Origin: Natrinema halophilum
GTDB lineage: Archaea > Halobacteriota > Halobacteria > Halobacteriales > Natrialbaceae
Length of the DNA stretch: 64,000 nt
Direction: 5' to 3'
Assembly (NCBI RefSeq): GCF_013402815.2
Contig: NZ_CP058601.1
Coordinates: 4,154,001 to 4,218,000, forward strand
The position numbers and the translations under genes are program-made. Below are positions 25,135 through 35,118 of this stretch, piece after piece (position 1 is the first letter of the stretch; each line of letters starts with the position of its first letter). The notes beneath the pieces were generated by a model, which worked only from the letters and a program-made list of their open reading frames with translations, had not been told where the DNA came from and searched no databases.

Positions 25135-25305
25135 ATGACTGACTCGACCGATGAGGACGTATCCGAGTGTCACCAGTGCGGCGATACCGTCGGACCGTCT
25201 GCCGATCAGCGTGTCGTGACGACAGTCGAAGACGGAACGGCAGTGTACCAGTACTTCTGTAACGACGAATGTTTCGAAGCCTGGGAGTTGTCGAGTTCCG
25301 CTTGA
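25135..25305 (+). CDS. 56-residue zinc-ribbon protein
   Basis: The frame translates to a small acidic protein with ECHQCGDTVG (CxxC) at about 12-15 and FCNDECFEAW (CxxxC) at about 42-46, a treble-clef-like zinc site. Haloarchaea carry many such proteins; this one resembles the DUF7576 type, from memory. It may bind nucleic acid or protein, with no direct evidence. It converges with purU. Confidence 0.75.
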   Translation: MTDSTDEDVSECHQCGDTVGPSADQRVVTTVEDGTAVYQYFCNDECFEAWELSSSA

Positions 25306-25353
25306 GCGTCGAACTGCGGTCAGAAAGGACGAACCGTAGAACTAACGTGGCGT

Positions 25354-26313
25354 CTACTGATTGTCGGCGACTGCACTCCCGATGCCGTCGACGGGCCGAT
25401 CCGGCGTGAATTCTCGGATCTCGGCGGGCAGGCCGAGTTGATAGCTATCGCCGTTCTCGCGGACCGACGTTCGGCCGCGGTGAACCGAAACGTCACCGTT
25501 GAGGTGAAGTTGGACGGCCTCGAGCAGGGCATCGGCTTCCAGCGGTTGGCCGCGTCGCTTCATCTCTTCGAGGTCGGCATCGTCGGGGACGTCGAACGCG
25601 CGCTGGGTAATAATCGGCCCCTGATCGAGGTCGGTCGTCACATAGTGGGCGGTGACGCCGGCGACGCGGACCCCTTCCTCGACGGCCTGCCGGTACGCCT
25701 CCGCACCGGGGAACGCCGGTAACAGCGAGGGGTGAACGTTGATGATGCGGTCCTCGTAGCGGAAGACGACGTTCGGGCTGAGGATGCGCATGTATCGTGC
25801 GAGAACGATCAGATCGACGTCGTACTCTGCGAGTAACTCGAGGAGTTGCTCCTCGTTTTGTTGGCCGCCCTCGTCGCCGATGTCGTGAAACGGCACGTCG
25901 TAGTGTTCGGCCAGGGGCTGGAGGTCGTCGTGATTTCCGATGACGACGCCGATGTCCGCCCCGAGGTTGTCGTTGGCCCAGGCCTCGAACATCGCTTCGA
26001 GGCAGTGACTTTCCTTGGTGACGAGGACGGCGATCTGCTGGGTCTCGCGGTCGGCGGGAAACCTGACCTGAACGTCCAGTCCGAGGTCGTCTCCGAGCTC
26101 GTTGAGGTCTTCGCGGAGCGTCGTCTCCGTACAGACCATCTCGGAGGTATCGACGGCCAGATACATCCGAAAAACGTCGTCGCGGACCGCTTGATCGAGG
26201 TCTTCGATGTTGACCCCGCGCTCGAACAGAAGGCTAGTCACTCGGGCGACGAGCCCGGTGTCGTCCTCTCCGATCACCGTAATTTCGGTTACGTCGGTCG
26301 TCAACGCTGCCAC
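25354..26313 (-). CDS. purU: Formyltetrahydrofolate deformylase
   Basis: The protein (about 319 residues) has an N-terminal ACT domain (TEITVIGEDDTGLVARVTSL), a linker, and a formyl-transferase-fold domain from about 110 (VLVTKESHCLEAMFEAWANDN). The catalytic region reads NVHPSLLPAFPGAEAYRQAV and ends GVTAHYVTTDLDQGPIITQ. It hydrolyses 10-formyl-THF to THF and formate. There is no ATG at the domain start: GTG 26313 or TTG 26304 are the candidates. The C-terminus has about 60 extra residues after the usual domain end. Confidence 0.87.
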   Translation of the reverse strand: MAALTTDVTEITVIGEDDTGLVARVTSLLFERGVNIEDLDQAVRDDVFRMYLAVDTSEMVCTETTLREDLNELGDDLGLDVQVRFPADRETQQIAVLVTKESHCLEAMFEAWANDNLGADIGVVIGNHDDLQPLAEHYDVPFHDIGDEGGQQNEEQLLELLAEYDVDLIVLARYMRILSPNVVFRYEDRIINVHPSLLPAFPGAEAYRQAVEEGVRVAGVTAHYVTTDLDQGPIITQRAFDVPDDADLEEMKRRGQPLEADALLEAVQLHLNGDVSVHRGRTSVRENGDSYQLGLPAEIREFTPDRPVDGIGSAVADNQ

Positions 26314-26729
26314 CTCCGCTCGAGCGAATCTCGATTCATCACGACGGACACCAGTTTGCGAGCGGCTAAAAATCCTGCTTTCCAGCGGGAGCCGTGCGAA
26401 TTGCCCCCACTGGCCGCTTGATCCGATACCACGCCGGATCGAATCTAATCGCAACCCTTCATACGATCGTTCACTCCGGACGTGGCTACGACAGAGTTCC
26501 GTCAGCGCGGCCGCCGTCGATCCGGTGACTATTTTCCGGACCCCGTCAGATACGAGTCGACGAATCTTCTTCCGCCCCTGTTCGCTCGCTGCCGGACAGT
26601 TCACGTCGCGTAAATCGCTCGTCGGTCATCGGACGTCTGACGTATGACGGACGCTCGCGCGAAACCCCTCCCCCGTCGAGTGAATGGGATTATTTTGTCG
26701 TACAATCAAACGTAATTTGTCTGACAGGG

Positions 26730-26738
26730 TTTTATACC
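26730..26738 (+). promoter_or_regulatory. TATA box upstream of the HalOD1 gene
   Basis: TTTTATACC lies about 68 bp before the ATG at 26802, giving a 5' leader of about 40 nt. The surrounding DNA is AT-rich. Confidence 0.45.
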
Positions 26739-26801
26739 TTCGACTGTGGAACGACTTTTCAGTCACGTACAGTGACAGTCGCCAGCAGAGAGGTAACTAC
26801 A

Positions 26802-27116
26802 ATGACGGCTACACCACACGATTACGGACGATCGCGAATCGATCGCGAACGGAAGACCGCGTTCGTTTCACACGACTGGACGGGAACTGACTCGCTGACG
26901 ACGACCATCATATCGACAGTTGCGGAGCTCTCGGGGTCCGACCCGACCGAGGTAGAACGCCTCTACGATCGAATCGATCCCGAAAGCCTCGAAACGCTCT
27001 TCGCACCGACGGCTGGAGCTGCGGCCCGAAACATCGGACAGGTGTCGTTCCAGCTGGAAGCGTATACGATCACCGTCCACGCGACGGGCGATATCGTCGT
27101 CACACGGGCGGTATGA
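26802..27116 (+). CDS. HalOD1 output-domain protein
   Basis: The 104-residue protein carries the haloarchaeal output domain 1: LTTTIISTVAELSGSDPTEV, ERLYDRIDPESLETLF and GQVSFQLEAYTITVHATGDIVV. HalOD1 often ends response-regulator or signalling proteins but here stands alone. Its biochemical role is not established; a signalling or gene-control output is generally assumed. The ATG at 26802 is preferred to 26772. Confidence 0.83.
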   Translation: MTATPHDYGRSRIDRERKTAFVSHDWTGTDSLTTTIISTVAELSGSDPTEVERLYDRIDPESLETLFAPTAGAAARNIGQVSFQLEAYTITVHATGDIVVTRAV

Positions 27117-27254
27117 TCGCCGACCGGCCGATTACCACCGAACGCCGATCTGGTGAGCGGCGAACCGGCGTCGAGACTCGAAATTGTATCCATATATGTG
27201 TATTGCGGCCCAAAGACGAAAGCGTTTTTGAGCACGAATACGGGGTATTAGACG

Positions 27255-27506
27255 ATGACCGCCTACACCGCGACGGTGACGGTTCGACTCAAACACGGCG
27301 TGCTCGACCCGGAGGCCGAGACCACGAAGGGCGCCCTGAAGCGGCTGGGATTCGATCTCGAGGATCTGCGGTCGGCTGACCGCTTCGAGATCGACCTCGA
27401 GGCCGACTCCGCAGACGGCGCTCGATATCGCGCGGGCGAAATGGCCGAACGCCTCCTCGCGAATCCGACCATCCACGATTACGACGTGGAGGTCGACGAA
27501 CGGTAG
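27255..27506 (+). CDS. purS: FGAM synthase subunit PurS
   Basis: The 83-residue protein reads MTAYTATVTVRLKHGVLDPE, then GALKRLGFDLEDLRSADRFEI and LANPTIHDYDVEV, the full PurS family pattern. PurS dimers bridge PurQ and PurL in FGAM synthase and channel ammonia. purQ begins 60 bp downstream in the same direction; purL is not in the window. Confidence 0.94.
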   Translation: MTAYTATVTVRLKHGVLDPEAETTKGALKRLGFDLEDLRSADRFEIDLEADSADGARYRAGEMAERLLANPTIHDYDVEVDER

Positions 27507-27565
27507 ATGACCGTTTTAATCACATCAATCGATGCCGGCGGTTTCGACACCGTGGGGTGGCGGTT

Positions 27566-28258
27566 GTGACAGTCTCTATCATCCGCTTCGGTGGCTCGAA
27601 CTGCGATCGCGACGCAGAGCGCGCCCTCGAGCATCTCGATATCGACGCACGAATCGTCTGGCACGAGGACGGTCTGCCGGCGGAGACGACGGGCATCATC
27701 CTCCCGGGTGGGTTCTCCTACGGGGATTATCTCCGCGCCGGTGCGATGGCGGCTCGATCACCGATCATGGCCGAGATCCGCGAGGCTGCAGCCGAGGGCG
27801 TTCCAGTCCTCGGAATCTGCAACGGTGCCCAGGTCGGCTGCGAGTCCGGACTCACCGAGGGAGCGTTCACGACGAACGAGAGCGCGCGTTTTCAGTGCGA
27901 ACACGTCTATCTGCGCGTCGAGCGTGACGACACTCCCTGGACCGTCGCCTACGACGAAGGTGACGTCATCGAAGTCCCAATCGCCCACGGAGAAGGTCGA
28001 TACGAGATCGACGATGACCGACTGATGGAACTCGAGAACGAAGACCGGATCCTCTTTCGATACTGCGATGAAACCGGCGAGACGGGTCCAGAAGTAAACC
28101 CTAATGGGTCCAAACACAACATCGCCGGTGTTCTCGGCGATCGCCACACAGTCGCTGTCTTGATGCCCCATCCCGAACGCGCCAGCCTGCCCGACGTGGG
28201 ACCGACCGACGGCCAGGGCATCCTCGAGGGCTTCGTTCGCGTTGAAACGTCCATCTAG
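27566..28258 (+). CDS. purQ: FGAM synthase glutaminase subunit PurQ
   Basis: The 230-residue class I glutamine amidotransferase has VSIIRFGGSNCDRDAERAL, ILPGGFSYGDYLRAGAMAA, the nucleophilic Cys in VLGICNGAQVGCESG (about 80-94), and the His/Glu pair in LMPHPERAS. It releases ammonia from glutamine for FGAM formation. GTG 27566 gives the conserved VTVSIIRFG start; GTG 27557 is 3 codons upstream. It lies directly downstream of purS. Confidence 0.94.
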   Translation: MTVSIIRFGGSNCDRDAERALEHLDIDARIVWHEDGLPAETTGIILPGGFSYGDYLRAGAMAARSPIMAEIREAAAEGVPVLGICNGAQVGCESGLTEGAFTTNESARFQCEHVYLRVERDDTPWTVAYDEGDVIEVPIAHGEGRYEIDDDRLMELENEDRILFRYCDETGETGPEVNPNGSKHNIAGVLGDRHTVAVLMPHPERASLPDVGPTDGQGILEGFVRVETSI

Positions 28259-28378
28259 GGGCCACAAACGGCCGACCACGAGACGGTCGTTCTCCTTCGA
28301 TATCTGACGACTCACCTCGTGAGTTGAGTCAAACAGTAATAGTGATGCCGTTCCTCATTGTCAGCCGGAGTACAGGGG

Positions 28379-30286
28379 ATGGGTACGACTATCGGACCAA
28401 ACACTCGCATCGTCAGTGCGGTACCCGACGCGGGTACCACCGTTGAATGCGCTCTCGATGACCTCGGCGTTACGATCGACGCAGTCCAGACTGCAGAGGC
28501 CTGTTTGAGGCAGATACCGAGTGCTGATGGGGTCGTGATAGCGGACACGCTCCCCGACACGACGGTCGTCGATTTCTGTGCAGATATTCGATCTCGGAGA
28601 GCCGAAATCCCGATCGTCGTCTACCCGGCGAACGGAAGTGAAGCGCTTGCAGGCGCGGTCGTCGCAGCGGGGGCCGATGCATACGTCCCTCGCACGCAGG
28701 GAACTGAAACCCTCATCGACCGGCTGCGCGAGTTGGTGGCCGCCGATAGAGTCGACACAACCGATCCAACCGACGCTACTACCGCGATACCGTCGACCAC
28801 AGTCGACGTCCCATCAGATCGCTTTCAGCAATTTATCGAACGGTTACCACTTGCGGTCATCGAATGGACCCTCGAGGATGAAATACGAACCTGGAACCCG
28901 GCGGCGACGGAACTGTTCGGCTACACCGAAGACGAGGCGGTCGGCGAATCGGCCGTAGAACTGCTCGTGCCGGAGCGAGACAGGGACACAGTCTACGAAC
29001 TACAGGAAGCCATCGTCGAGGACGGTTTCGACGGCGATCCGTTCTGGCAGGTCGATACGAACGTCCGGAAAGACGGGAGGCAGGTCACCTGCGAGTGGAT
29101 TAACATACCGAAGGCCATCACTTCGGGTCCCGACAACGAGGTCGCCAGTGTTCTCTCCATCGCGCGAGACGTCACCGAGGAACAAAAGCGCGCGAACGCG
29201 CTCGAGGAACGCCTGCGGGCGGAGCGAGATCGGTTTATGGCACTGTTCGAGAACGTGCCAGACGCAGTCATTAGTGTCAGCCAACTCGAGGACGGTCCGA
29301 TCGTCGAGAAGGCAAATCCGGCGTTCGAACGGATTTTCGGCTACGAGGAAGCTGAAATCGTCGGCACTCAGATCGATCAGATCATCGTTCCACGCGATCG
29401 GATGACCGACGCGGAAACCCTCAATCGACAGGGCAGCCGTGGTGAAATCGGTACGGCGGAAGTGAAACGACAAACGTCGGACGGTCTACGCGACTTCAGG
29501 CTTCGCGTCGTTCCGATGGAAACGGATGGATCGTCGGATCGTGCGTTCGCCCTCTACACCGACATCACCACACAGAAACAGCGACAGAAACGACTCGAGA
29601 TCCTCAACCGCGTACTGCGTCACGATCTGCGCAACGGAATGAACATCATCGACGGGTGTGCGGAAATGCTCACAGACGGCATCGACGACGAGGACCGCAA
29701 ATACGCCGATATCATCCAGGAGCGCACGGACGAACTCATCGACCTCGCAGAGAAAACACGCACCGTCGAGCGGATCCTCGACCGCGATGAGATCGTAGAC
29801 GGACCGATCGACCTCACTGCAGCGATCGAACGGGCAGTCTCGAACCTCGAAAGCGCCCATCCCAGCGTCGACATCACCTGCTCGGTACCGGACCGAAGCT
29901 TCGCTCAGGCCGACGAGTACCTCCAGACGGCCATCTACCAGCTCCTCGAAAACGCCGTCGAACACAACGATCGGGCGCGTCCGACCATCGAGGTGACACT
30001 GGCGGACAGTCCGGACGACGAGTTCCTCTCGCTTTCGATCTCGGACGACGGTCCCGGGATACCCGACGATGAGCAAGACCTGCTCGAGGGTGACAAGGAG
30101 ATCACGCAACTCAGACACGCGAGCGGCCTCGGCCTCTGGCTGGTCAATTGGGCCGTTACCCGGACGGGCGGTCACCTAAGCTTCACGGACAACGACCCTC
30201 GTGGTACCGTCGTCACCATCGAAGTGCCCCGAGCCAGCGTGGAATCGATCACGGCGGCAAGCGACGGAACGGCAACCGGAGATTAG
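28379..30286 (+). CDS. Hybrid-type sensor histidine kinase (REC-PAS-PAS-HK)
   Basis: The 635-residue cytoplasmic kinase has a receiver-like domain (about 10-120; the DSLMP-type site reads IADTLPDTT), two PAS domains (about 150-270 and 285-400, with WNPAATELFGYTEDE and ANPAFERIFGYEEAE), an H-box in LNRVLRHDLRNGMNIIDG, the N-box YQLLENAVEHND, and the G-boxes SISDDGPGIPDDE and HASGLGLWLVNW. No transmembrane segment is seen, so it should sense an internal signal. ATG 28379 or 28358 could serve as start. No response regulator gene is adjacent. Confidence 0.87.
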   Translation: MGTTIGPNTRIVSAVPDAGTTVECALDDLGVTIDAVQTAEACLRQIPSADGVVIADTLPDTTVVDFCADIRSRRAEIPIVVYPANGSEALAGAVVAAGADAYVPRTQGTETLIDRLRELVAADRVDTTDPTDATTAIPSTTVDVPSDRFQQFIERLPLAVIEWTLEDEIRTWNPAATELFGYTEDEAVGESAVELLVPERDRDTVYELQEAIVEDGFDGDPFWQVDTNVRKDGRQVTCEWINIPKAITSGPDNEVASVLSIARDVTEEQKRANALEERLRAERDRFMALFENVPDAVISVSQLEDGPIVEKANPAFERIFGYEEAEIVGTQIDQIIVPRDRMTDAETLNRQGSRGEIGTAEVKRQTSDGLRDFRLRVVPMETDGSSDRAFALYTDITTQKQRQKRLEILNRVLRHDLRNGMNIIDGCAEMLTDGIDDEDRKYADIIQERTDELIDLAEKTRTVERILDRDEIVDGPIDLTAAIERAVSNLESAHPSVDITCSVPDRSFAQADEYLQTAIYQLLENAVEHNDRARPTIEVTLADSPDDEFLSLSISDDGPGIPDDEQDLLEGDKEITQLRHASGLGLWLVNWAVTRTGGHLSFTDNDPRGTVVTIEVPRASVESITAASDGTATGD

Positions 30287-30299
30287 GCCGAGTGGCTCC

Positions 30300-30464
30300 T
30301 CAGCGCCCCCATTCGTAGAACCACCAGCTTGCGCCGAGCAGCATAAGCCCCGCTCCGAAAGCCGACGTTGCGGGTTCGGGGAAAATGAATAGTACGAAAC
30401 CGACGGCGATAAGCAGCGTTGGTTCGATTTCGTTCCAGTAATCCAAGACCGATGGGATCGCCAT
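30300..30464 (-). CDS. 54-residue membrane protein
   Basis: The frame reads MAIPSVLDYWNEIEPTLLIA, then two hydrophobic segments (about 16-31 and 35-50) and a WYEW-like end, WWFYEWGR. It looks like a two-helix membrane protein of a small haloarchaeal family; function unknown. It converges with the kinase, whose stop is 13 bp away. Confidence 0.6.
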   Translation of the reverse strand: MAIPSVLDYWNEIEPTLLIAVGFVLFIFPEPATSAFGAGLMLLGASWWFYEWGR

Positions 30465-30596
30465 ACGATCTGCTACCAGCGGTAGCGTAAAATACCTGCC
30501 TCGTTTGATCGACTTCTGAGTCCGTTCGCACCCGCCCGGATCGAGGGTTTCGAGCAGGACTCGACGGAGTGGCCGATCGTCGCCTCGGCGGCCCGC

Positions 30597-31940
30597 TCAC
30601 TCGTTTGCTTCGTCCACCTGGACCGGATCGCTCGCGCGTGCCGGTGGGTCCTCGGAGACGGTTCGCTCGTCGATCAAATGACAGGAGACCCGCCGTCCGT
30701 TCTCTGCGACGAGGTCCGGACTCGAGTGCTGACAGATCGTCGGCAACTCGGCGTCGAGCAACTTCCGGGCCGCGGCAAAGTCCCCGACCGCCAGCCGTTC
30801 GACGGTGCTCGCGAACACCGATTCGATCCGCTCGTCCTCGAGGGGAACGTCGAGTTCGTACTCCGAACGAAGCGCGTCGTCGACGTCGGCCTCGAGGAGT
30901 TGGCAGGGACCCTCGCGCTCTTCGGCCAACGCAGGATACACCAGTTCGAACAGTTCGTCGGTTGTCATCCCCGACTCGATCCGTTGCTTGAAATCGAGGA
31001 TCGCCCGCCAGGTCTCCTGTTCGATGTCGTATTCGTTCGGCGGGATGACCTCCGGACAGCGAGTGTGGAACCGACACCCGCTGGGTGGATTTGCGGGATC
31101 GGGGACGTCGCCTTCGAGTCCGACACGTCGTCCCCGTTGAGAGGGGTCGGCCGAGGGAATGGCCGAGACCAGGGCACTTGTATAGGGATGCTTGGGATTC
31201 GAGAACAGATCCGCTGCCGGTCCGACTTCCACGAGTTTTCCGAGGTACATAACGCCGACGCGATCGCAGATGTGCCGAACGACCCCGAGATTATGGCTAA
31301 TGAGAAGGATACTCAGCCCAAACTCCTCCTGAAGGTCAGCCATAAGCTCGAGGATTTCGGCCTGTACTGAGACGTCGAGCGCACTGACTGGTTCGTCCGC
31401 AACGAGCAGTCGCGGATTCAAAACGAGCGCCCGGGCGAGTCCGATCCGCTGTTTCTGCCCGCCCGAGAATTCGTGGGGGTATCGGTCGATGTCGTCCGCT
31501 TGCAGCCCGACGCGGGCGAGAAGCGACTCGATAATCGACCTGCGGCGTTCGCGATCTTTCATGCCGTGGACGATCAGCGGCTCCGCAAGCGATTCGCCGA
31601 CGCTCATTCGCGGATCGAGACTCGAATCGGGATCTTGAAAGAGTAGCTGTGCTTCGCGGCGGAACCGCTTCAGCTCCGCTCGATCGTACCCGGTAACGTC
31701 CCGTCCATCAAACCGAACGGTCCCGCCAGTCGGCTCCTCGAGACGAAGGATGGTCCGTGCCGCAGTCGATTTCCCGCACCCGGACTCGCCGACGATGCCG
31801 AACGTTTCGCCCTCGGCGATCTCGAAGGAGATCCCGTCGACGGCCTGCACGCGCCCAATTTCGTCGTTCAACACCCCTCGAGTCATCGGGAAGTGTTTCT
31901 CGAGGGAATCGACCTCGAGCAACGATCGGTCCTCGCTCAT
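30597..31940 (-). CDS. Peptide/nickel-type ABC transporter ATP-binding protein (OppF/DppF-like)
   Basis: The 447-residue ATPase has Walker [14 protein letters not shown], the Q-loop in [12 protein letters not shown], the signature [15 protein letters not shown], Walker [14 protein letters not shown] and the H-loop ISHNLGVV. The oligopeptide-type C-terminal region with cysteines is followed by an acidic extension of about 110 residues ending in [14 protein letters not shown]. It is the last gene of a five-gene operon; its start overlaps the preceding gene by 4 bp. Confidence 0.93.
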   Translation of the reverse strand: MSEDRSLLEVDSLEKHFPMTRGVLNDEIGRVQAVDGISFEIAEGETFGIVGESGCGKSTAARTILRLEEPTGGTVRFDGRDVTGYDRAELKRFRREAQLLFQDPDSSLDPRMSVGESLAEPLIVHGMKDRERRRSIIESLLARVGLQADDIDRYPHEFSGGQKQRIGLARALVLNPRLLVADEPVSALDVSVQAEILELMADLQEEFGLSILLISHNLGVVRHICDRVGVMYLGKLVEVGPAADLFSNPKHPYTSALVSAIPSADPSQRGRRVGLEGDVPDPANPPSGCRFHTRCPEVIPPNEYDIEQETWRAILDFKQRIESGMTTDELFELVYPALAEEREGPCQLLEADVDDALRSEYELDVPLEDERIESVFASTVERLAVGDFAAARKLLDAELPTICQHSSPDLVAENGRRVSCHLIDERTVSEDPPARASDPVQVDEANE

Positions 31941-32968
31941 TGGCCACCTCCGAGGTGCGGGTTCGCGTCGGGCGTCCCCGCTACGTCGGGAAGGCTATCT
32001 GCTCCCTCACACAGGTGGACGCAAGACGCCCGATGACCGTCGCGGAGTTCGGACAACGGTGGCTGCTCACCGGCGTGACACTCCTCGGTCGCGTACTCAC
32101 ACCGTTCGTGGAACCGACACCCGGCCGGCGGGTCGATCGGGCTGGGGAGCGTTCCGGGGATCGGCTCGAGACCTGAGCGGCCGGGAAGGCAGTCGAGTAG
32201 TGCTTTCGTGTAGGGATGGGCCGGATTCTCGAAGATATCCTCGACGGAGCCGATTTCCATCACCTTCCCCGCGTACATGACGACGACCGTATCGGCGATC
32301 TCGGCGACGATGCCGAGATCGTGGGTAATAAAGATGATACCCATGTCGTATTCCGCCTGCAGCTCCCGGAAGCGTTCGAGTATCTGTGCCTCTATCGTAA
32401 CGTCCAGGGCCGTCGTCGGCTCGTCCGCGATCAACAGGTCCGGGTCGCAGGCGAGTGCCATCGCGATCACGACGCGCTGTTTCATTCCGCCGGAGAACTC
32501 GTGAGGATAGTCGTCGATGCGGGTGGTAGCTTCGGGGATACCGACGTCCTCGAGGAGGTCGATCGCCCGTCGACGGGCCGTCGCCTTCGAAACGTCGCGA
32601 TGAGCGTCGATCGCTTCCCGGATCTGGTAGCCGACGGTGTAAACGGGATTGAGAGCTCCTTCCGGGTTCTGGAAGACGTGTCCGATCCGGTCGCCGCGGA
32701 GCTCCCGTAACCTGGCGTCGGAAGCGGTACCGAGGTCCTCACCGTCGAAAACGACCGAATCCCCGACGAGTTCTGCGGGCGGCATCGGGAGTAGCTTCGT
32801 CACCGATTCGCCCGTCACAGTTTTTCCGGATCCGCTCTCACCGACGAGACAGACGGTCTCACCGCGATTCACGTCGAAGCTGACGCCGTCGACCGCCTCG
32901 ACGACTCCGTCGTCGGTGTGAAAGTGCGTTCGCAGGTTCTGGATCGAGAGTAGTGGTTCGGTAGTCAT
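31937..32968 (-). CDS. Peptide-type ABC transporter ATP-binding protein (OppD/DppD-like)
   Basis: The 343-residue ATPase has Walker [35 protein letters not shown] (Q-loop), the signature [15 protein letters not shown], Walker [14 protein letters not shown] and the H-loop [10 protein letters not shown]-terminal oligopeptide-transporter region, [15 protein letters not shown], carries the cysteines typical of OppD/DppD. It overlaps both neighbours by 4 bp, so the operon is tightly coupled. It pairs with the following ATPase to power uptake. Confidence 0.93.
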   Translation of the reverse strand: MTTEPLLSIQNLRTHFHTDDGVVEAVDGVSFDVNRGETVCLVGESGSGKTVTGESVTKLLPMPPAELVGDSVVFDGEDLGTASDARLRELRGDRIGHVFQNPEGALNPVYTVGYQIREAIDAHRDVSKATARRRAIDLLEDVGIPEATTRIDDYPHEFSGGMKQRVVIAMALACDPDLLIADEPTTALDVTIEAQILERFRELQAEYDMGIIFITHDLGIVAEIADTVVVMYAGKVMEIGSVEDIFENPAHPYTKALLDCLPGRSGLEPIPGTLPSPIDPPAGCRFHERCEYATEECHAGEQPPLSELRDGHRASCVHLCEGADSLPDVAGTPDANPHLGGGQ

Positions 32969-34134
32969 CGTTGTTCGTGTCGGGGGTCAAGCGCGTCTCG
33001 CAACGCATCGCCGAGGAAATTGAAAGCCAGTACCGTCAGGAAGAGGAAGAGTCCGGGAATCGTCGCGACCCACCACGCGTTCTGGAGGTCGTTGCGGCCG
33101 ACGGAAATCGCCCGCCCCCACGACCAGACGTTCGGGTCACCGAACCCGAGAAACGCCAGGACAGCCTCGTAGAGGATGAGCGACGGGATCGCGAGCGTCG
33201 CAGCTGTGATGATCGTGTTCGAGACGTTCGGAACGAGGTGTCGCGTAATGATCCACCACTCGCTCGCGCCGACGTTCTTTGCGGCATCGATGTATTGCTC
33301 TTCGGTGCGCTGAAGCGCCTCAGATCGGACGAGCCGTGCGGTCGCCGTCCACGTTGTCAATCCGAGGATGAGAAGGATGGTGAACAGATCGCCGCCGTAG
33401 AGGTAGACGACGAATAGAATGAGGAAAAACGTCGGGAACGTGAGCATGATGTCGACGAACCGCATCAACGCCTCGTCGACCAGCCCCCCGAAGTAGGCGG
33501 CGGTCGTTCCAACTGCACTGGCGAGAACGATAATCAGCAGACAACCGATGAGACCGACCATCATGCTCACCCGAGCGCCACTGACGACGATCTGAAGGAC
33601 GTCTTCGCCCGACTGCATCGTTCCGAGCGGATGCTCCCAGGTCCCGCCCTCGAGACCGGGAAGGTAGCGGTAGAACACCGGCGGCTGGTAAGGGCTCGTG
33701 ATATCAATCTCGGGCCGGCCGACGATGAACGGCCCGAACACGGCCAGCAGAAAGACGAACCCGAGGAAGCCGAGACTCACCACTGCGGCCCTGTTTTTGC
33801 TGAACTCCGCCCAGTAGTGGCGGGTCATCCGCGGGTTCTGATACAGGGGGACGATCCCGTAGAAGAACAACACCGCGATGGTGAGGGTAAATAGCCACTC
33901 GACGTTCCCCGGGTTCGGAGCGAACTCGAGCGGTCCCACCTCGTACGCGACGAGCGGGTGACGATTTCCGGCGAACAGGGCGTCGAGAACCCAGGCGAAT
34001 ATGATCCCGCCTATCGTGACGAGCGTCGCGATCCGTGTCGGCGTCAGTTCGAACCCGTCTTCGTACTCGTCCCAGTCGATATCTTCGAAGCCGATATCGT
34101 CCTGACCGCGGTCGGTTCGTGTGTCCGTATTCAT
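32965..34134 (-). CDS. Peptide-type ABC transporter permease (OppC/DppC-like)
   Basis: The 389-residue permease has an acidic N-terminus, about six helices and the BPD_transp_1 domain in its second half. The EAA loop sits near AKNVGASEWWIITRHLVPN, the coupling segment for the ATPase. Compared with the usual ~300 residues, the N-terminus has an extra pair of helices (about 33-95). It starts inside the upstream permease stop (4-bp overlap). Substrate is likely peptide, but nickel or sugar cannot be excluded. Confidence 0.9.
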   Translation of the reverse strand: MNTDTRTDRGQDDIGFEDIDWDEYEDGFELTPTRIATLVTIGGIIFAWVLDALFAGNRHPLVAYEVGPLEFAPNPGNVEWLFTLTIAVLFFYGIVPLYQNPRMTRHYWAEFSKNRAAVVSLGFLGFVFLLAVFGPFIVGRPEIDITSPYQPPVFYRYLPGLEGGTWEHPLGTMQSGEDVLQIVVSGARVSMMVGLIGCLLIIVLASAVGTTAAYFGGLVDEALMRFVDIMLTFPTFFLILFVVYLYGGDLFTILLILGLTTWTATARLVRSEALQRTEEQYIDAAKNVGASEWWIITRHLVPNVSNTIITAATLAIPSLILYEAVLAFLGFGDPNVWSWGRAISVGRNDLQNAWWVATIPGLFLFLTVLAFNFLGDALRDALDPRHEQR

Positions 34135-35105
34135 TCGCGATCACCGAAGTCGATACGCGGATCGAGAACCGTATAACAGACGTCCTGAATCAGGTTCCCG
34201 AGGATAGCGATTAACACTGGTATGAGCACCGTCGCGAGGACGAGCGGCGTGTCTTGCTGGATGATCGCCTGATAGCTGACCAGCCCGAGCCCGGGGATCT
34301 GGAAGATCACCTCGAGGACGTAGCCCCCGGCGAACAACAACCCGAGAACGTCACCGACGAGGATCGTGATCAACGGCACCATCGCCGGCCGAAAGATGTG
34401 CCGGAGGGTCACCTCTCCCTCGGAGAGCCCTTTCGCCCGGGCCGTTTTGACGAACTCCGCCTGAACGTACTCGAGCGATTCCGCCCGGGCGTAACGCATC
34501 TCGGTGGCGATTGCGGACGTCCCGAGAACGACGATCGGCAGGAGGAGTTGCTTGACGTTCCCGAGAGAGAGGAGGGCGTGTTTGGTGGTGTAGAAGCTCG
34601 GCAGCACGTCGAACTGGACGCTGAAAAGCAAGATGAGCATGATCGCGAACCAGAAGTTCGGGAGACTGATGCCGGTGAACGCGACCAGCGTCGCCGCGTA
34701 GTCTTCTCTCGTGTGCTGGTGAGTCGCCGAGTACAGCCCGATTCCGAACCCGAGAACGACAGAGAGCACCGTTGCAGGGAACACGTACTGGAACGAGTAT
34801 ATCCAGGAACTCGTGATGACGTCGATCACCGGCTGGTTGTACAGGGTCGACCAGCCCCAGTCGAGGGTCACCAGCCCGATCATGAAATTCGCGTATCGCT
34901 CCCAGACGGTGTCTCCGTACCCGAGCTGGTGCTGGTACAGTTCTTTCGCTTCGTTCACGCTCATGCCCGATTGCACCTGCTGATCGACGAACGTGGCCCC
35001 GCCGGCGGAGATTGGCGAGAAGTCGATGAGCAGGAACGTGATCGTCACCGTGATCCAGGTCGCGACGACAGTCCACGCAAGTCGCTTCGCGATGTACCGT
35101 TTCAT
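34131..35105 (-). CDS. Peptide-type ABC transporter permease (OppB/DppB-like)
   Basis: The 324-residue permease begins MKRYIAKRLAWTVVATWITV, the classic OppB start. It has six predicted helices and the EAA loop VKTARAKGLSEGEVTLRHIF. The periplasmic-type loop between helices 1 and 2 (about 35-95) is typical. It follows the binding-protein gene by 13 bp. ATG 35105 is chosen because an in-frame extension upstream is Arg/Ser-rich and unlike protein. Confidence 0.92.
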   Translation of the reverse strand: MKRYIAKRLAWTVVATWITVTITFLLIDFSPISAGGATFVDQQVQSGMSVNEAKELYQHQLGYGDTVWERYANFMIGLVTLDWGWSTLYNQPVIDVITSSWIYSFQYVFPATVLSVVLGFGIGLYSATHQHTREDYAATLVAFTGISLPNFWFAIMLILLFSVQFDVLPSFYTTKHALLSLGNVKQLLLPIVVLGTSAIATEMRYARAESLEYVQAEFVKTARAKGLSEGEVTLRHIFRPAMVPLITILVGDVLGLLFAGGYVLEVIFQIPGLGLVSYQAIIQQDTPLVLATVLIPVLIAILGNLIQDVCYTVLDPRIDFGDRE

Positions 35106-35118
35106 TGTTCGATCGTGG

